A stretch of 64,000 nt of DNA, from contig SJOL01006654.1 of the NCBI GenBank assembly GCA_004794785.1, positions 997,823 through 1,061,822 on the forward strand, in the 5' to 3' direction. A program made the position numbers and the translations under genes. Positions 60,831 through 64,000 of this stretch are shown piece after piece. The notes beneath the pieces were generated by a model. That model did no database searches and was not told where the DNA came from. It saw nothing but the letters and a program-made list of their open reading frames with translations. Position 1 is the first letter of the stretch. Each line of letters starts with the position of its first letter. The stretch comes from Opisthorchis felineus. Taxonomy: Eukaryota; Platyhelminthes; Trematoda; Opisthorchiida; Opisthorchiidae.

Positions 60831-62380
60831 AATTCTATTTCACTGTTACTCACACGTTTAGCAATGTATTGTGACAGGCACTACTTTGTTCCTGGAACAA
60901 AAATGTCGCCGCAGCTGTAAATGAATTGATAAGTCACGTGAGCGGCAAAAATGTCTGCCGAGTCAAGCCTGGGTCCGTAATCACATCACCATTTTCTGAA
61001 CAGTTCTCCTTCAGCCCTGTCTCACTTATTTTGGTTCGTCCACACCAAAATGCGGAAACTGTTCGTGGGCTGTCGAAGAGTTCCCATCAATCGTGTGAGT
61101 AGCTTCCTTTATAAAAATACATATACTTGCCCAGCAGATTTCAAGCGTACACCACACTAGCTGACTGAGACTTCCTGGCAGGAGGCACAATCGATCAACA
61201 AAAGCAAGGCACCTACCCGGTTGTCATTCGAGGCACTGGGCATAATCCATTTCACCGCTCACGAATGAAATAAATTCTCCCATTTAGACGTGATAATTTA
61301 GGTGAGGTGAAATAGTGGTACCATTCTTGCCTTACATGTCGGATAAATGAGGTGATAAGCTGATAATCTCTAGCAATAACAAAACTCAAGTGATTTGGTG
61401 TGCGGACTAACCAGGAAGATGGCACTGGCACAAGAGGAGGACTGTTACAATAAGTGACGAGAAGGCAAATTCTGCAATCGCAAAGACTCGCATGTAAGCC
61501 GGAGTATTAGGAAGAAAATTTCCTCGTGTTTATGGAGTTCTTTGGAAGATTCAGCACACTTGCTTTCCGGTTACATTCTATATTCTTGACTATGCCGCTT
61601 CACCTGTTCGCAGTGCTAAAACAATTGCTGCGGGTGCGGCAAAACTATTTTGATTTTCAATATGCTTTCGCCCTGAAGGAGTTCGGCACGGCAGACAACA
61701 GCGACAAACTCAATCACACGTCCATCCATCGACTAAGACGAGGATTATTCTGTCATTGTAAGAAGCCGGTTCTACATTTCTAGCCTGAAACTCTTATCAT
61801 GTTCATTCTAACTGAACCAGGTACCTGGGTCAACGAAATTCCACGGAAGGCCCAAATTAAATTGTGCAAGCCAGCGTCGTCAGAAAGCCGGCTGGAATAG
61901 TTCGTTCGATCCATTAGTAAAAGAAGGCTATCTTCTTGGCGGCTTAGGTCAAGAGTCTGCTAAACAAAACTCGAATGAACACTCAAAAGTGTTTGGCTAT
62001 TTCATCCGCTCTTAGTCACGCACGTGCGAATCTAGTTATTATTACACATTTACCTTGCAGCCACCCGAAGTAGAATGACACACACCAGATCAGTTTTCTG
62101 ACTCGTCTCACTGTAATCGTTGTTCTACCAAAGGTTTTCAAAGCGATTCCGGCCTACGTACCTCAACTCAAATGAAAACAGCACCACTATTACTCTTCCT
62201 ATCAAGTGCTAAGAGGGTGACCATAACAAGATAGAAAATATCTGATTGGTTTTTCATTGAAGGCGTGTTCTGCTACCGAGCAGGCCTTTATGATTAGAAG
62301 GTGGTTACAAAACTTTTCTTATTGAAAGCCCTATTGAAATTTCAATATTATATGATATGACGTAATGTAATATAACACAA
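60831..62380. other. No recognisable gene
   Basis: An 85-codon plus-strand frame at 61526-61783 is the longest and has no known motif. Confidence 0.45.
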
Positions 62381-62432
62381 TATAATATAATATAATATAA
62401 TATAATATAATATAATATAATATAATATAATA
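62381..62432. repeat. (TATAA)n pentanucleotide array
   Basis: Ten perfect tandem copies of TATAA. They are preceded by about 40 bases of imperfect units (tatga, cgtaatgtaa, tataacacaa) and followed by AT-rich sequence. This is a microsatellite. Confidence 0.98.
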
Positions 62433-63283
62433 CTTATTTTATTTAATTTTATGTAACATAATAATATGATGTTTAGCTACCCTGCTTGAAAGCGTACCAA
62501 AATAAATCTATTTAGATTGAAATTATGAAAAAAGTCCGCTCCGCAAATTTGTGATGCCTCAGACTATGTCGTCTCCACAAAACTCGACCGCTCCGCAAAT
62601 TCACGCATGTGAATACAGTGCACTCAGTGGGTCTCGATATCAGTGTCAAAGTCCTGTCTGGTGTGTTCGGTCGCAGGTAGCAGCGACATTCACGCAAACC
62701 ATGTACTTGTTTACCTGCGTACCCCTCATGTCAAATGACTGTTTCTTGGTGATACCGCGTAATAGCCCGGAATGAAACGATAATACAAAAAATACAACCG
62801 ACTAACGGTGCTACTCAAAAAAGCTTTGGTTGGTGAACCCCGTTTCTTGAACCGATTGTTATACTTCTTCCACCAAAGAGGAAGGATTGTTTGCAACTGG
62901 TGAAATTCGATGAAAAGACACAGTTTGGCGGCACTGAAGTAATAGTAGTAACAATTTTACCTATTTCCCCAGAAAACTGAACTCTTGGTAATTTGAGTGA
63001 TAGCTATTGCTAACTCAGTGATCCCTCTGAATGTCAGCAGAAAACATTTGTCAGTCGACCAGTATCATTGTGAGCGGCAACTTACTCGTAACATACCGGT
63101 TGCAAAACTGACGCTGCGTAAAACACAGTAGACAACTTGATTTGAAAAAAAACTTCCGCTTGGAAGATTCAAACGGAAGCTTGTCAATTCCTATGTCTTT
63201 GTTCGTCCAAAACCTTGAAGCTCTTCAACAAGGCGACATTTTAGGACAATATGTTCATAATGTAGCCGCCAATAACAAAACCC
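62433..63283. other. No recognisable gene; may include upstream part of the PLE relic
   Basis: The 60-codon frame at 63142-63324 is in the same frame as the downstream RT block LYGLPK and may be PLE-derived. Its sequence is not diagnostic. Confidence 0.4.
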
Positions 63284-64000
63284 CACGCGTCCGGATAAAC
63301 AAATTGGATAGTTATTATGGATAGAGATTGGCATCCTGTTGATATGTCCTTAGAAGTGCACAACCAAACCAACTTCAGAAGAAGCGATCCGAGGAAGGAC
63401 CAGTACAGACAGATATAATCAAGATATTGAGAATCCTGAAGTAAATGAAAATACCACCTCTTTTACCCAGGCACCTACATATTTGAGGATATCAACCAAT
63501 AAGCGCAGTGATCCCTGAGCTCTATGGACTGCCCAAGATAAGCAAACCGAATCGACCCATTTTTGTTTAGTTTAGGTCCCCATACGGCTCTGGCTGTCGG
63601 AAAATCTCAAACCAGTTTGCCATATGATTTGTCGGTACAGCCTTCGAGAAGCATTGGCATTTGCACACACTATCAGGTAAGTTAATGTGGACAGGAACTA
63701 AACCGTCTCATTAGACACATTTCTTGTTCATTAGGTTCCCTCTCGTAGAACAACCTGATATCTTTGCGAAAACCTAGTGAAACTATGTAGAGTTTGATTT
63801 CACTTTTACCATTCTGAAGGGATGATTATGGCAGTGTATGTCTGAAGTTCCACTTCAGTTCACTAAATGGTTGTACCAGTGAGCTAATGATGTCGTAGTG
63901 GTTTCCCCAATGGACTCACTCATAGGTGTTTTTAAGAGATGTCTTGAAATCCGTTAAATTCAGTTAAATATAGGAAACATGCATTTCTACCGGCGACACG
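63284..64000 (+). mobile_element. Decayed Penelope-like element, reverse transcriptase
   Basis: The plus strand carries the PLE RT blocks in order. PDK (63291-63299) and IVIMDRDWHP (63308-63337) equal the family's PADKG..VVMDR. FRRSDPRKD (63374-63400) equals the 'Y..L..DPT' block. PELYGLPKISKPNRPI (63514-63561) equals LYGLPKIHKP..PLRPI. FRSPYGSG (63571-63594) equals the 'SPY..IA' block. VPLQFTKWLYQ, stop, ANDVVVVSPMDSLIGVFKR (63847-63939) equals V.F.FNG..Y.Q.DGVAMGSPLGP..A..F. The blocks from LYGLPK to the last share one frame despite several stops, with natural spacing. It runs off the right edge before the YxDD motif. It is much more decayed than the two GIY-YIG copies and may be a different family. 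Confidence 0.82.

Overview
This window looks like intron-rich or intergenic nuclear DNA from a parasitic flatworm, most likely a tapeworm. It is moderately AT-rich, has no operons or long uninterrupted genes, and contains one assembly gap of 810 Ns (46922-47731). Recognisable coding sequence occurs as single exons with GT/AG borders. Flatworm origin is inferred from two things. The first is an exon of a flatworm-type neuropeptide F (NPY family) precursor at 43134-43459, which ends inside the Arg codon of the GRPRF terminus, the classic NPY-family intron position. The second is the mix of retroelements: Penelope-like elements with a GIY-YIG domain, RTE-like LINEs and CR1-like LINEs. The exact species cannot be read from the sequence.

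Layout. 1-637 (minus) is a decayed CR1-like LINE reverse transcriptase. 6490-7255 (plus) and 15843-16830 (minus) are two related 5'-truncated Penelope-like elements (PLEs); the second keeps a 240-codon open frame and ends on a (TA)n tract. Copies of a palindromic repeat, one with a hammerhead-ribozyme-like core, lie at 10105-10255, 11626-11745, 45971-46187 and, very degraded, about 52655-52725. 25083-25687 (minus) is an RTE-like RT relic. About 25.7-43 kb is almost empty apart from one weak exon candidate near 27.4 kb. The NPF exon follows at 43.1-43.5 kb. Directly downstream is a foldback repeat (43548-44510); its relative sits against the assembly gap at 47732-48216 and abuts a second RTE relic (48217-48819, minus). 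55151-55560 (plus) is a CR1-like RT relic with the YADD motif, followed by a possible tRNA-derived SINE. 57590-57758 and 58753-59009 are two phase-compatible exons of an unrecognised plus-strand gene. 62381-62432 is a TATAA pentamer array. 63284-64000 (plus) is a decayed PLE reverse transcriptase that runs off the window.

How it fits together. The only gene whose function can be named is NPF, a secreted, C-terminally amidated neuropeptide acting on G-protein-coupled receptors. Everything else recognised is retroelement debris of different ages. The PLE tails are the youngest, being very similar to each other with a long open frame. The CR1-like and RTE-like pieces are old, with stops and frameshifts, and are visible only as protein-level similarity. 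Most remaining open frames of 60-160 codons are about what chance gives in DNA of this composition, and I have not called them genes.
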